Shown one piece after another: positions 53,834 to 63,244 of a stretch of DNA of 64,000 nucleotides. Under the pieces are notes generated by a model, which had not been told where the DNA came from, made no database searches, and was given only the letters and a program-made list of their open reading frames with translations. Within the stretch, counting starts at the first letter, position 1. The number at the start of each line of letters is the position of its first letter. A program made the translations under genes and the position numbers. The DNA comes from a virus: the IMG/VR virus record IMGVR_UViG_3300023174_000056, positions 1 to 64,000 of that record; one strand, given 5' to 3'.

Positions 53834-54967
53834 TTATTCTGCGTGCGCTTCTTCGCTTTCACCTTCTAGGTTATAAAAGGCTTTTGCGTCACCTTCACGA
53901 TTATCAAACTTAACAACAACTTCATTTTCCATCAAATCGTAAACCGTTTTCTGGAACTCTGCGTCTGTTCGCATTAATTCGACCCATTGCTTTTCTTGGA
54001 ACTTCTTTGGTTTACCGCCAACATCTAGTTCATACCAAGCACCGCTTTGCTTAATAAACGGCTTAACGGCTTCAAAGATTGATTCTTCATCTAGAACACC
54101 GATTTGATCGGCCCACATAATACGGAAGAAGCATTCACGTCCTTGTGAACCAAAGCGTGACTTCTCAAGGCGGCATTTAACTTCAGAGCCAACACGATAA
54201 CCACGTTCGTCAACAACATAGGAATCTTTTGCTTTACGACCTGTCAACCAAATACGCAAGCTGTATGAATAAGCTAATGCTTTTCCACCAGGAGTTGAGT
54301 ATTTTTCAGAATCGGTTGCATACTTTGGATTTTGAACTGTTAAGTTTGTTTTTAATTGGTTCAAGATCAATAAGGTTGCTTGTTTGTTAGCAATTGGTTG
54401 AATCAATTTTGACAAACCTTTTGCTAGAATACGTGGTTTGACTGCCATTGATGATTGTGGATCAAAGTCACCTTCCAAATCAGTTTTGCTTGGCGTTAAA
54501 GCCATTGAATCCCAAACAAATAAGAACTTCTCGTCTGTTGTTTTTAGGAGATCTTCAATTGTTTCAAGAACGAATTCAACTGAATCGGCTTGAACATATA
54601 GAAGTTTTTGGATATCACAGCCAGCTTTTTCTAGGAAGTCTGGATCGATAGCGCTTTCGGAGTCAAAGTATACAACCGAAATGCCTTGTTTTTGTGCATT
54701 AGCAGCAATTTGTGCTGCCATATAACTTTTACCAGAACCTTCAAGCCCAGCTAATTCTGTAACTTTGCCAACTGGAATGCCAGCTAGCTTACCACGGCAA
54801 ATAATTGAATCTAGCCAACGTGAGCCTGTTGAAATCCAATCTGTGACTTCGGTTGGATTATCTTCGTGCAAATCAAATGCAACTTCACGACCTAATTTTT
54901 TATTAATCATTGAGCGCATATCTGCGATTGAAACTTTTCCTGCGCCTGTGTTTTCTTTTTTCTTCAT
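53834..54967 (-). CDS. recA: RecA/UvsX recombinase
   Basis: A 377-residue strand-exchange ATPase closer to bacterial RecA than to T4 UvsX. Walker A LEGSGKSYMA near residue 76, DSESAIDPDFLEKAG, Walker B FVWDSMAL, LLILNQLKTN, and TPGGKALAYS near loop L2 are visible. C-terminal acidic tail. Used for recombination-dependent replication and repair. Follows a small helical gene by one base. Confidence 0.95.
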   Translation of the reverse strand: MKKKENTGAGKVSIADMRSMINKKLGREVAFDLHEDNPTEVTDWISTGSRWLDSIICRGKLAGIPVGKVTELAGLEGSGKSYMAAQIAANAQKQGISVVYFDSESAIDPDFLEKAGCDIQKLLYVQADSVEFVLETIEDLLKTTDEKFLFVWDSMALTPSKTDLEGDFDPQSSMAVKPRILAKGLSKLIQPIANKQATLLILNQLKTNLTVQNPKYATDSEKYSTPGGKALAYSYSLRIWLTGRKAKDSYVVDERGYRVGSEVKCRLEKSRFGSQGRECFFRIMWADQIGVLDEESIFEAVKPFIKQSGAWYELDVGGKPKKFQEKQWVELMRTDAEFQKTVYDLMENEVVVKFDNREGDAKAFYNLEGESEEAHAE

Positions 54968-54968
54968 G

Positions 54969-55187
54969 TTAGATTACACTCCGTTCTTTTAAGCTTTCTT
55001 CAAAAATGTATAAAATGTTAGCCATAGCTTGGTTTTCATTACTCGATTTTATTGATTTTAAATTTTCTTGCAATTGTGCAAAAGATTTCCAAGCTATTTT
55101 TGTATCATTTCCGTTTTTATTGACGATCCTATCATCAACTAATTTACATTGGTACTTATTTAATAAATTTTCAAAATCTTTATTCAT
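54969..55187 (-). CDS. hypothetical protein (72 aa)
   Basis: Helical, with CKLVDDRIVNKNGNDTKIAW in the middle. Unrecognised. Cotranscribed with recA downstream of terminator 55199. Confidence 0.68.
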   Translation of the reverse strand: MNKDFENLLNKYQCKLVDDRIVNKNGNDTKIAWKSFAQLQENLKSIKSSNENQAMANILYIFEESLKERSVI

Positions 55188-55198
55188 TTTATCTCCTA

Positions 55199-55231
55199 GT
55201 AAAAGAGGGACAGGTTTTACCCTGTCCCTCT
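55199..55231 (-). terminator. intrinsic terminator
   Basis: AGAGGGACAGG/CCTGTCCCTCT with a TTTTA-type loop and a TTTTAC tail on the minus strand. Ends the SSB transcript. Confidence 0.9.
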
Positions 55232-55256
55232 GTTATACTACTTTACATTTTTAGTG

Positions 55257-56051
55257 TTAAGCGTCCATTAATTCATCAAAAGCTGCATCTACTGCATTCT
55301 TTGCGAATGCCTTTGGCGCAGTCTTAGCAACTGTCTTTGCACCAAATTTGGTTGTTTCTTTTGATTCTTTTTCTACTTCCTCTTCGCTATGATCGCCAGC
55401 TAGATATTCATCTAGGATAGCAGCAACCTCTTCAGTTGTTTTACGAGTGTGTAGCTTCTCAAAATCTGGGATCGACTCTAGAAGCTGCTTGCATTCGTCG
55501 CCAGTCCCTTGGCATAGCTTACTTGTCTTAACACGTGCAACAACCTTCGTCATTGGGAAGCTTTGACCTGGGGCTTTGCTTGTGGTCAAAGTTAGATCAC
55601 GGCCTTCTTCTGGGTCTGTAATATCGCCATAATCTGGGTTTAGTACGAGGCCGATTAGCTCTTGATAAACGTTCTTGCCATAACCCCAAACCTTAACGCC
55701 TTCCTTTTCTTCGCCACGAACAACAACTGGTGAGAAGAAGCGTTGACGAGGCAGGAACTTCTTAGCCATCTTGGCTGATTCTTCGTTCTTTTCCTTGTAT
55801 AGCTTGCTTGCAAAATCACAGGCTGGGCATACATCGCCGTGATTCTTTTTTGGGCACAGAAAACCACCTTGGGTGCCTAGCTCATAGTGAAACCAGTATT
55901 CCTTGAATGGATCGCCGTCTGGCGTTGGCACAACACGGACTGAATAAGAATTACCTTCTTTTGGTGAGAAGAAGCTTGTCTTGCTTCCGCTTCCACCCTT
56001 GTTTTGTAGTGCATTAAGCTTGGCTTGCATTTTCTTTACGTCGATACCCAT
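55257..56051 (-). CDS. single-stranded DNA-binding protein (gp32-like)
   Basis: A 264-residue SSB. Start at MGIDVKKM, seven bases after GGAG. FSPKEGNSYSVRVVP begins the OB fold; CPKKNHGDVCPACDF is a gp32-like zinc loop; basic-aromatic strands follow, then a linker and an acidic tip (AFDELMDA) of the kind SSBs use to recruit partners. It coats single-stranded DNA for the phage RecA and polymerase. Own promoter 56100-56128 and terminator 55199. Confidence 0.9.
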   Translation of the reverse strand: MGIDVKKMQAKLNALQNKGGSGSKTSFFSPKEGNSYSVRVVPTPDGDPFKEYWFHYELGTQGGFLCPKKNHGDVCPACDFASKLYKEKNEESAKMAKKFLPRQRFFSPVVVRGEEKEGVKVWGYGKNVYQELIGLVLNPDYGDITDPEEGRDLTLTTSKAPGQSFPMTKVVARVKTSKLCQGTGDECKQLLESIPDFEKLHTRKTTEEVAAILDEYLAGDHSEEEVEKESKETTKFGAKTVAKTAPKAFAKNAVDAAFDELMDA

Positions 56052-56099
56052 GTGTATTTCTCCTTTGTCGGGGGCAAATCTTCCCACCGAACTGTTATG

Positions 56100-56128
56100 A
56101 CTCTACCACGGTCTGTGGCGAGAGTAAA
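56100..56128 (-). promoter_or_regulatory. sigma70 promoter of the SSB gene
   Basis: -35 TTTACT, 17-base spacer ending in TGG, -10 TAGAGT. Confidence 0.8.
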
Positions 56129-56129
56129 G

Positions 56130-56363
56130 CTAAAAATTAATATCTTTTTCTACGACCTGACCTACGACGGCATTCCAATTGAAAACACGAAATTCACGTA
56201 GTTCTAAATCATATACTACCTCAGAACCTTGAGATTGTTTAGCAGATTTACCACCTTTTAACGTTTCAGATAAAAATTGTGGTGGCAGATCTTTAAGTTT
56301 TGCAAAAGTCATAGTCCTGACGCTTCCATCTTTCTTCTTAAATGACCCAATATACGCTTTCAT
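56130..56363 (-). CDS. hypothetical protein (77 aa)
   Basis: YIGSFKKKDGSVRTMTFAKLKDLP then EVVYDLELREFRVFNW: a small strand-rich fold similar in layout to DUF2693-type proteins. Function unknown. Overlaps the tubulin-like gene by four bases; promoter 56427-56454 lies in that gene. Confidence 0.72.
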   Translation of the reverse strand: MKAYIGSFKKKDGSVRTMTFAKLKDLPPQFLSETLKGGKSAKQSQGSEVVYDLELREFRVFNWNAVVGQVVEKDINF

Positions 56364-57187
56364 TCTTGAACCTTTCTTGAATAAGCAACCACATAACAGT
56401 AGCTCTGATTCTGTGGCGTGCTATGTATTCTATACGAAATTTTCGTGCTGTCAAGAACTTTTTGACGCATATTTTCTTTTATTACCCTAAATAGTTTTCC
56501 ATTAGATTTTAATTCGCTTTCATTTATTACAAAATAATAGCATTTATCGTCGATAAATTCAAGAGGATATAATAATTTTTCAATATCATTTTCTAAATCA
56601 TAAACTCCAAAAGTCACTATTCTGCTAATTTCTTTTGGAGGCGTTGAATTATCAATAATAGCCTCTTGCGATGAAAGCTTCAGATACCCTGATAAACAGT
56701 TATGTATAACTTTATTTAAAGTCTCATTATATTCCATAATTGGAATATCTCCAACTATATTTTCTATCATTTGATTACTAACTATAAATGTGTTTTTAAA
56801 CACACCAGATCTTGCATATTCTTGAAATACATTAAATGTTAATTTATCTTGCAATTTTCCTGTTGTTGCTAACAACGATGTATCTGGTCTTATATAAGCA
56901 ACATTTAGCTCTTTTCCCTTTAATTCGCTTAAGACCCTCAGAGAACACCCAGAAACCTTCCCAGATCCACCAACAATTAATATAATTTTTTCTGTAACAT
57001 CTGAGAAATATTCAGAAAGATCTGGGGTATTTGCTTCGTACAACTCTGGCGTATTCTGTTTTTTTAAAGAAAAACAATTTTCGCCTTCTATGTCAACATC
57101 TATAAGTTTAACTTTAAATGCAGCGTCTCCTTCAAATTTTTCAGCAACATTGCACCCAGCAGAACCAAGACCAATTATTGTATACAT
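56360..57187 (-). CDS. divergent tubulin/FtsZ-like GTPase
   Basis: A 275-residue protein. IIGLGSAGCNVAEKFEG at residues 4-20 matches the first nucleotide loop of FtsZ/tubulin (GxGGxGxN), LIDVD follows at the place of FtsZ's NTD, and LIVGGSGKVSGCSLRVLSEL near residue 70 stands where the GGGTGSG signature loop belongs. NVAYIRPDTSLL, then FIVSNQMIENIVGD and EYNETLNKVIHNCL continue the FtsZ order. Loop glycines are partly replaced, so filament formation is unproven. A plain Rossmann protein is the alternative. Phage tubulins (PhuZ, TubZ) position DNA in the cell. Confidence 0.65.
   Translation of the reverse strand: MYTIIGLGSAGCNVAEKFEGDAAFKVKLIDVDIEGENCFSLKKQNTPELYEANTPDLSEYFSDVTEKIILIVGGSGKVSGCSLRVLSELKGKELNVAYIRPDTSLLATTGKLQDKLTFNVFQEYARSGVFKNTFIVSNQMIENIVGDIPIMEYNETLNKVIHNCLSGYLKLSSQEAIIDNSTPPKEISRIVTFGVYDLENDIEKLLYPLEFIDDKCYYFVINESELKSNGKLFRVIKENMRQKVLDSTKISYRIHSTPQNQSYCYVVAYSRKVQE
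56427..56454 (-). promoter_or_regulatory. probable promoter inside a coding sequence
   Basis: -35 TTGACA, 16-base spacer, -10 TAGAAT, near the end of the tubulin-like gene; reads toward 56130-56363. Confidence 0.6.
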
Positions 57188-58395
57188 TATTCTACCTTAA
57201 GATTTAATTTCTTCATATTACCATAATCACGACCAACTTTAATGTTACAAAGAAATTTACCAAACTGAGTGTTTTGAACAATTTTTGCAATTTCTAGCAA
57301 ATTTTGTTTTTCATCATCAGTAATATCAAGTACAAATTCGTCATGTAATAAAAAAGCAACAAAGCTTTTCTTGTCTGACAAATAATCATCGACTTTAATG
57401 ACTTGCCTGTGGAATAAATCAATAAAAGTTGACTGATTTAAGTATGGGATTGCATGATGATCATCGGCTTCAATTTTTCTACCAAATGGTGTATACACAA
57501 AACCATTTACATAATATAGTGATTTGAGAACTTCTTTTTTGAAGACATTATCAAGATTTTGAGCATATTGCTGGTATGTAGGATTGCTTGAGTTGTATAA
57601 CCACTCGATAACAACCTTCTTTGATTTATCTCTTGATAAACCTCCGATGATATCCCTCCCGATCCATTCATATAAATCTTCCTGTGGCTGAACGCAATTT
57701 AATAATGCTAATGAAGTTCTTAACTCGGCTGCATTTATATCAAATGCAACAAACCAATCGTTATGAGGTTTTAAGGCATATCTAAACTGTTTTTGAAAAC
57801 TTTGAATAGGAAAACTTCCCTTTTTCATAGCCAATCTTCCAGTAACAGCACCAAACAAATTATAATCAATTACTTTACTAACATCTCGCATCTTATGGTA
57901 ATAAGATAGATCTTTTTCATTTAAGATATTTTTCTTTAATGATTCAAGGTCAATATTTAATGGTCGATACTTTATGTCAATAAGTAACTCATTAAATCTG
58001 CGAAAGAAATCATACTGCTCTGGTTTTGGATAAGTGTCAAATACATGTCTAGTAATTTTATTTTTAATGTCACAATATTGCTCCAGAAATTTTTGTGGCG
58101 TTAAATCAAAAAAACAATTTTCTTCTAATGAAACTTTTGCTTCAATAAAAGAAGACATAAAGGCTTTTAACCTAGATCTAATTTCTGTCCATTCATTTTT
58201 TAAATGTTCTGGACAAACTTCGTCAAGTGTTTTGCCTTCACAATATAAGTTTGCATATTGGATTTTTTGCCCTTTTAAATAGGGCGAATAGCTCCAAGAT
58301 GCCGTTAAATTTTCTGGAATTTTATCAAAATGGAGTTTGCCATTCGCATAAACCCCAACGCATTCTTTTTTATCATCTAGTGTCTGGAATAGCAA
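57187..58395 (-). CDS. family A DNA polymerase domain
   Basis: A 402-residue protein with polymerase I catalytic motifs only: VTGRLAMKKGSFPIQ, motif A VAFDINAAELRTSLAL (metal Asp and the Glu-Leu-Arg), a motif B helix with SRDKSKKVVIEWLYNS, FGRKIEAD, and motif C LLHDEFVLDI. The 3'-5' and 5'-3' exonuclease domains are absent. As a second polymerase beside DnaE it may fill gaps or bypass lesions; Z-genome phages use a family A enzyme (DpoZ), an alternative to test. One-base overlap with the tubulin-like gene. Confidence 0.88.
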   Translation of the reverse strand: MLFQTLDDKKECVGVYANGKLHFDKIPENLTASWSYSPYLKGQKIQYANLYCEGKTLDEVCPEHLKNEWTEIRSRLKAFMSSFIEAKVSLEENCFFDLTPQKFLEQYCDIKNKITRHVFDTYPKPEQYDFFRRFNELLIDIKYRPLNIDLESLKKNILNEKDLSYYHKMRDVSKVIDYNLFGAVTGRLAMKKGSFPIQSFQKQFRYALKPHNDWFVAFDINAAELRTSLALLNCVQPQEDLYEWIGRDIIGGLSRDKSKKVVIEWLYNSSNPTYQQYAQNLDNVFKKEVLKSLYYVNGFVYTPFGRKIEADDHHAIPYLNQSTFIDLFHRQVIKVDDYLSDKKSFVAFLLHDEFVLDITDDEKQNLLEIAKIVQNTQFGKFLCNIKVGRDYGNMKKLNLKVE

Positions 58396-58403
58396 GTTTA
58401 CCT

Positions 58404-59612
58404 CTAATATTTTGAAAGTTGCTGGTAGTCAACCTGTGTTTTATTTAATTTTATAAAATTGTTTATAAAATTTTGCGACGACTGGAACTTGTTCTGGTCG
58501 CCCGCTACTACACCATACTTCAAAACATTTTGCATGTCAAGCACCGCTTTATTATAGACTGCTTTATTTAAGGTAATATTTTCTTCAACCAAACGAATGT
58601 CAAAATATAATTTTAACCATTCAAACTCTGAATACTCGTTGCTAACATTTTTTTCGCTAATAAGTTCTCTTTGCTGTTTTTTAATTATTGGAGATTGGCA
58701 ATCATTTATATCAACAATTGTGTCTATGCTTGGTTCATTAATACTATAAAAAGTATAGGAATGATGCAAGAATGATTTTAAAATACTTATATCCGTATAG
58801 AAAGCCTTGTAGAATCTTTTTTCGTATACATCGCTCTCGTCAGACAAGTTATATTTTGATAAATATTTTTGTGCCGCCTCAGAGTTAAAATCAAAGTGTA
58901 TCACCCAAGGTGCGTTCTTGTCAACAAAAAAAGAATGTCTTCTGCATGATTCTAGGAAAAATGGAAAATTATTATCTTTAACATAAATTTCTAGTTTTGA
59001 ATAGTCATCATCATATTGTTGGTTTGATAATGAAATTGAAAAACCAGACATAAAGCTATTAGAAAGATTTGTACCAAGAAATTTTGTTCTGGTCACAAAG
59101 ATCGTGCCTTTTTCTAAATTAATAAAATTAATAAAAGCTTTGACATAATCTTTAAAATTAATTATTTCTTTTTTATTGTAACTTGTTTTAACGTAGTCTA
59201 TTAAATATAAATTAAATTTAGATAGATAATCGCTATATTGTTTATGCACACTTATAAAAGATCTAACAGGAAGTATACCAGAATAAGGGCTACCAGGACT
59301 TCTAAGTTTTTTTGTTGCAACGCCTTTTTTAAAATATACATCTAGTTCGTTATAGGCATCCCTAACAAAATCATGAACAAATAAAAGATTGTTTATTTTT
59401 GGATTTAATTCTTTTAAAAATTTTTCAGATGGAAAGATCGAATTATTTTCTTTATCAATTCTACCAAATAATGGCTTTTCAAAATTTTGATCATAAAGCA
59501 TTCCTTGAAATCTATCTATAAATTTAGGATAAATTTCGTTTTTGAAATTATCTCTTGATAATATTAAATTGTTTGCTTCAAAATCATTTGAATCTTTTAA
59601 AAAAATAGCCAT
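58404..59612 (-). CDS. structural or tail-associated protein (402 aa)
   Basis: Unrecognised. Aromatic-rich with many Asn/Lys, no signal or membrane segment. Internal SPGSPYSGILPVRSFISVH suggests a turn between two domains. Placed between the replication genes and the baseplate genes; six bases from the large tail protein gene, so probably virion-related. Confidence 0.68.
   Translation of the reverse strand: MAIFLKDSNDFEANNLILSRDNFKNEIYPKFIDRFQGMLYDQNFEKPLFGRIDKENNSIFPSEKFLKELNPKINNLLFVHDFVRDAYNELDVYFKKGVATKKLRSPGSPYSGILPVRSFISVHKQYSDYLSKFNLYLIDYVKTSYNKKEIINFKDYVKAFINFINLEKGTIFVTRTKFLGTNLSNSFMSGFSISLSNQQYDDDYSKLEIYVKDNNFPFFLESCRRHSFFVDKNAPWVIHFDFNSEAAQKYLSKYNLSDESDVYEKRFYKAFYTDISILKSFLHHSYTFYSINEPSIDTIVDINDCQSPIIKKQQRELISEKNVSNEYSEFEWLKLYFDIRLVEENITLNKAVYNKAVLDMQNVLKYGVVAGDQNKFQSSQNFINNFIKLNKTQVDYQQLSKY
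58514..58542 (-). promoter_or_regulatory. possible promoter inside a coding sequence
   Basis: -35 TTGACA, 17-base spacer, -10 TATGGT, no TG extension. Would serve the polymerase gene starting at 58395. Confidence 0.4.
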
Positions 59613-59618
59613 TATATT

Positions 59619-62030
59619 TTATCCCAAAATTCCATAATTTGTAAATCTACATCCTATTTCTGTGGAAAACTTGCCAGATTGTATTACATTTTTTGTTCTA
59701 TAAACAATGTAGAATCCACCTAGGCCAAGTTGTTGTATTGCTTCGCTTGTACCCGCTTTTGTGCTTGGTATACTTAATGTATACGCAGCATCTATATAAA
59801 CGGTAGATCCTGGTTTAAATATAGTATTTCCAACCATTGATACTTCAGCATTATATGGTGCTCTTAAAATTTGTGAATTTACAGTTCCTTGTTTTGAATA
59901 AATTAAAACTGGCATGGCTGGGTTATCGTCTTTGGCAAAATTTATTTGTTTTACAAGACCTCTATCAACACCCATCTTTAAATGGTATGTACCCTGTTGA
60001 GCATTTAAGTTTTCATTAATTATAAATGGATAATCTATATCACTATAATATATCTGCATATATAAATAAGGGATAATATTTAAATTTTGTAAATTACTGA
60101 ATTTTATTGACTGGTCGATTCTTTCAAGATCTTTGACTGTAATAATTTTACCTTCGTTTAAACCATTGCCATTATTTGCTGTATTTTTTAATGGGTCTTT
60201 GCCTCCCTGTTCAACAACATTTAATATGTGTATGTCTGTTTTTGGATTTGCGCTAACAAAGCTTTTTCCAAAACAAGATGGCCCTAAAACGTTGACAATA
60301 AATTTGCTTAGAACTGATGATAGAAATGATCTAAGTGTTACAGTTCTTCTTCTTTGAGCAACAATTTCGCTGTTAAACCAATCTAAAAACAACTCTAACG
60401 ATATTGGTAAGTCTGCAATATTAGTTTTTATAGTAACATTTGTTTTTTTCGAACGTGGTAAATCTTTTCTTTGCTGTAATTCTCTTATTGAGGAACTTTC
60501 TATCCTTTCATAAATTATAGGACCAGTTATAAGACGCAAAGGTTCATTAGCTTTATCGTCTTTGGCTGTTATATTTATATTTTCAATTATTAAATCTAAT
60601 AAATCTCCAAAATAAAAATAAGGAATCACAAATTCCTGTGTTGTGCCATCTTTTGTTACATTATTACCCAAAAAGGTTTTTTTAAGCTCTTCAATAGAAG
60701 CAGAAACATCTGTTTCGTTTCCTTTACCCTTTTTTTTAAGATCCCTATATTTTTGCTGAACGCCAGGAGCTTCGTCAATCTTCAAAAATTTTATATTAAC
60801 TAAGCTTGGTGTTTTTACACTTGGGTATAAGGCAGTTTTTAGTTTTAAAATGTCCTTATCGGTTAATTTACAGAAATTTATTAAACCTTTTTCAAAGAAT
60901 TTATCTAAAAAGTCAGAATATATTTCAAAATTTAAATTTGATTCTTTTAATTCTAATTCTTTTTCTAATTCTTGAATTTTAGCAGCAATTTCTTTATCAT
61001 CTGCTCTTAATTTTTGTTCATCACTTTTTTCTTCAATACTTTTTTGTATTGTTTGTATTTCATCTAATGATTTTGTGTTAGCAAGAATATTAGAGCGTGT
61101 TTCATCATTAATTCTAGCCTCTTGCGCCGATTGATAGTTAATACTAACAGTTACTCTACCTTGTTGGTCTATTTGAAGATCATGACCTTTATTATAAAGA
61201 TAAAGAACGTAGTTATTAGCTTTTATAGCTTTTTTTAATGCTTCTAAATTTCCGGTATATTGAAGATTATTTAAAACAGAGTCTTCAAACTCCCATCCAA
61301 TAGATATTTTTATTTTAAATTTTCTTGGATTAGCTACCTGTTGATCGGCTTGTAAATCTTTATCTGGTGCCGATGCATTTACTTTTGCTGGCACTTGATA
61401 TATCAGTTCCAAAAAGCTAAATTTTTTATATTCATCTTTATCTGGGACTTTTTTTGGGTCACCTGCGATTATACCAGTTCTTACTTTTGTAAAAGAATCT
61501 AAATTTGAGAACTTCATTATAAGTGTAGCACTTATGTTTCTATCAAATTCATTAAAACTGGTATTTTCCCATGAAAAACTTTCAAGACCATATCCAAAAC
61601 CTTTACCAATATGCTCTGACAAAATATCTTCTTGTGAGATTTTATCCTCCATTGGGAGTTCGATATCAAATTTTTGCCCTCCATCCAAAATATAACTTTT
61701 GTAAAGTCTTATTTTTGGAACAAGCGCAGATAAAATATGATTTGGAACATTAATAAATGGCATAAAATACTTGGAACCATGAATAATATTATTAGCACTT
61801 CTAATTTCGTCTTGATTTAAAGCTTTTAGATAAAATAAATTGTCATAATAATAGCCATTTTCTGGATCTCTTATTTTAAGTCTCTCAAGGAATTGATTTA
61901 ACTCCTTAATCATAATACATTGTTGATCATATTTACTAAAATTCTTTAAAATCTCCTTACCCTCTTTACTACTTGGGTCTGGAGGCGTTGGGTTTGCATC
62001 TGGTAAATCTGTTTTTGTTGCTTCTGCCAT
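59619..62030 (-). CDS. large tail/baseplate structural protein (803 aa)
   Basis: A disordered Pro-rich N-terminus, strand-rich domains (residues ~100-330), a coiled coil near residues 335-365, and a C-terminal strand-rich part (GTYHLKMGVDRGLVKQI, GSTVYIDAAYTLSIP, LGGFYIVYRTKNVI). The last segment resembles insertion or fibre-bearing baseplate proteins, but no family is certain. Four bases from the gp53-like gene, so likely a baseplate component. Confidence 0.7.
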   Translation of the reverse strand: MAEATKTDLPDANPTPPDPSSKEGKEILKNFSKYDQQCIMIKELNQFLERLKIRDPENGYYYDNLFYLKALNQDEIRSANNIIHGSKYFMPFINVPNHILSALVPKIRLYKSYILDGGQKFDIELPMEDKISQEDILSEHIGKGFGYGLESFSWENTSFNEFDRNISATLIMKFSNLDSFTKVRTGIIAGDPKKVPDKDEYKKFSFLELIYQVPAKVNASAPDKDLQADQQVANPRKFKIKISIGWEFEDSVLNNLQYTGNLEALKKAIKANNYVLYLYNKGHDLQIDQQGRVTVSINYQSAQEARINDETRSNILANTKSLDEIQTIQKSIEEKSDEQKLRADDKEIAAKIQELEKELELKESNLNFEIYSDFLDKFFEKGLINFCKLTDKDILKLKTALYPSVKTPSLVNIKFLKIDEAPGVQQKYRDLKKKGKGNETDVSASIEELKKTFLGNNVTKDGTTQEFVIPYFYFGDLLDLIIENINITAKDDKANEPLRLITGPIIYERIESSSIRELQQRKDLPRSKKTNVTIKTNIADLPISLELFLDWFNSEIVAQRRRTVTLRSFLSSVLSKFIVNVLGPSCFGKSFVSANPKTDIHILNVVEQGGKDPLKNTANNGNGLNEGKIITVKDLERIDQSIKFSNLQNLNIIPYLYMQIYYSDIDYPFIINENLNAQQGTYHLKMGVDRGLVKQINFAKDDNPAMPVLIYSKQGTVNSQILRAPYNAEVSMVGNTIFKPGSTVYIDAAYTLSIPSTKAGTSEAIQQLGLGGFYIVYRTKNVIQSGKFSTEIGCRFTNYGILG

Positions 62031-62033
62031 TTA

Positions 62034-62372
62034 TTAACCCTTAATATAAAATAAAATCTTATCTAGCGGTTGTGGTATTATAATTACATCTCCCGCTTTT
62101 AGTTCTGCTTCAGTTGGTTTTTTATTGTAAAAAGAAATAACCCACCAGTATTTTGGATCGCCATAATATTTGTCGGATAATCTCCAAAATTTATCGTGTT
62201 GCTTCCAGACATATTGGCTTAGTGTAAGCTCCGATATTTGTTCTAGGTCTGGATATGATAACTCTTGCGTGCCGTATTGTTTAATTACTTTTATATTTCT
62301 ATCTTGCAAAGATTTATCATATAAAAAATTATTATTAGAAAATATCTCTGATCTCTCGTATCTTTCTGACAT
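62034..62372 (-). CDS. LysM baseplate protein (gp53-like)
   Basis: A 112-residue protein ending in a LysM-like domain: YVWKQHDKFWRLSDKYYGD, WWVISFYNKK, ELKAGDVIIIPQPLDKIL. This is the pattern of T4 gp53-type baseplate wedge proteins and related LysM tail proteins that join sheath and hub. It supports a contractile-tail assignment. Confidence 0.85.
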   Translation of the reverse strand: MSERYERSEIFSNNNFLYDKSLQDRNIKVIKQYGTQELSYPDLEQISELTLSQYVWKQHDKFWRLSDKYYGDPKYWWVISFYNKKPTEAELKAGDVIIIPQPLDKILFYIKG

Positions 62373-62383
62373 TTTATATTTTC

Positions 62384-63232
62384 CTATGTAGGTTCAAGTA
62401 TACCTGCTGATGCGTTTTGTAGTGCATCATTTACCGCTTCGCTTTCTGCTACTTTTTGTGCTTGTTCTTTATTTAATACACCTTCTGTTGTTGAGAAGCC
62501 GTAAGGATAATAGCTTGTATTTGCTTGTTCATCACGTGATCCAAAAACATAAGTTCTTTCTGCGCCTTGCTTTGTATTTTGAATCCACCCTACAGAATGT
62601 TCGTGGATTACGTTAAATCCAGATATATTAATACTAAATAATTTTGGAACAAAATATCTTGGAATATTATTTGTGTCTAGGACTTTTTTTGATAATTCAT
62701 TAACGTTATAATCAACATCTTTATCGTTTCGAGAAAACGAGTGAAAACCAGCTTCTAAATTAGGAGAAAAATTTATATTTTTAATTTTACCTAATAATCC
62801 ATTATTAAAAGTGCTAGAATCAACGCTGAAATTGGAGAATTTTAATCTAACAAGAGGTGAGGATGAAATTGTCAAGGCATTTCCACCCTGCTTATAAGAT
62901 GGATATAAAAATTGCTTTAGAAGCGACATCTTCTGCATATTTTCAATAGCTTCTTCTATTCCATAGGATGGAACCTCAAAAGCAATGCTCACTATTCTTT
63001 TTGTACTTTGAAAAGTAGAAATATCATCCATTCTACCATAAACAGATTCATCTGACCATGTTGACTGGTGATCGTCACTAAATTCTGTTATAAAAGCTTT
63101 AAATCTAACAGCTTGATTTGTCAATAAATGATAAACTTCAATATAAGATCTATCGTTATTTGTTGTTAAATCGGTGCTTGATTCACCGTTTCTAAAATTA
63201 TATGGAAGATATCTTGTTTTATCGTTTGCCAT
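62384..63232 (-). CDS. tail/baseplate structural protein (282 aa)
   Basis: Beta-rich, with YIEVYHLLTNQAVRFKAFITE at the start and FSINISGFNVIHEHSVGW near residue 205, followed by a low-complexity C-terminus. Similar placements next to LysM genes are usual for tail tube or baseplate proteins. Family not recognised. Confidence 0.7.
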   Translation of the reverse strand: MANDKTRYLPYNFRNGESSTDLTTNNDRSYIEVYHLLTNQAVRFKAFITEFSDDHQSTWSDESVYGRMDDISTFQSTKRIVSIAFEVPSYGIEEAIENMQKMSLLKQFLYPSYKQGGNALTISSSPLVRLKFSNFSVDSSTFNNGLLGKIKNINFSPNLEAGFHSFSRNDKDVDYNVNELSKKVLDTNNIPRYFVPKLFSINISGFNVIHEHSVGWIQNTKQGAERTYVFGSRDEQANTSYYPYGFSTTEGVLNKEQAQKVAESEAVNDALQNASAGILEPT

Positions 63233-63244
63233 TTATTATGCCTC

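Noticed and set aside
16603-58395. Calling the phage a confirmed Z-genome (diaminopurine) phage.
   Set aside because: Only the PurA/PurZ-family enzyme and a family A polymerase are present; no DatZ or MazZ homologue is visible here and the catalytic Asp is of the PurA type.
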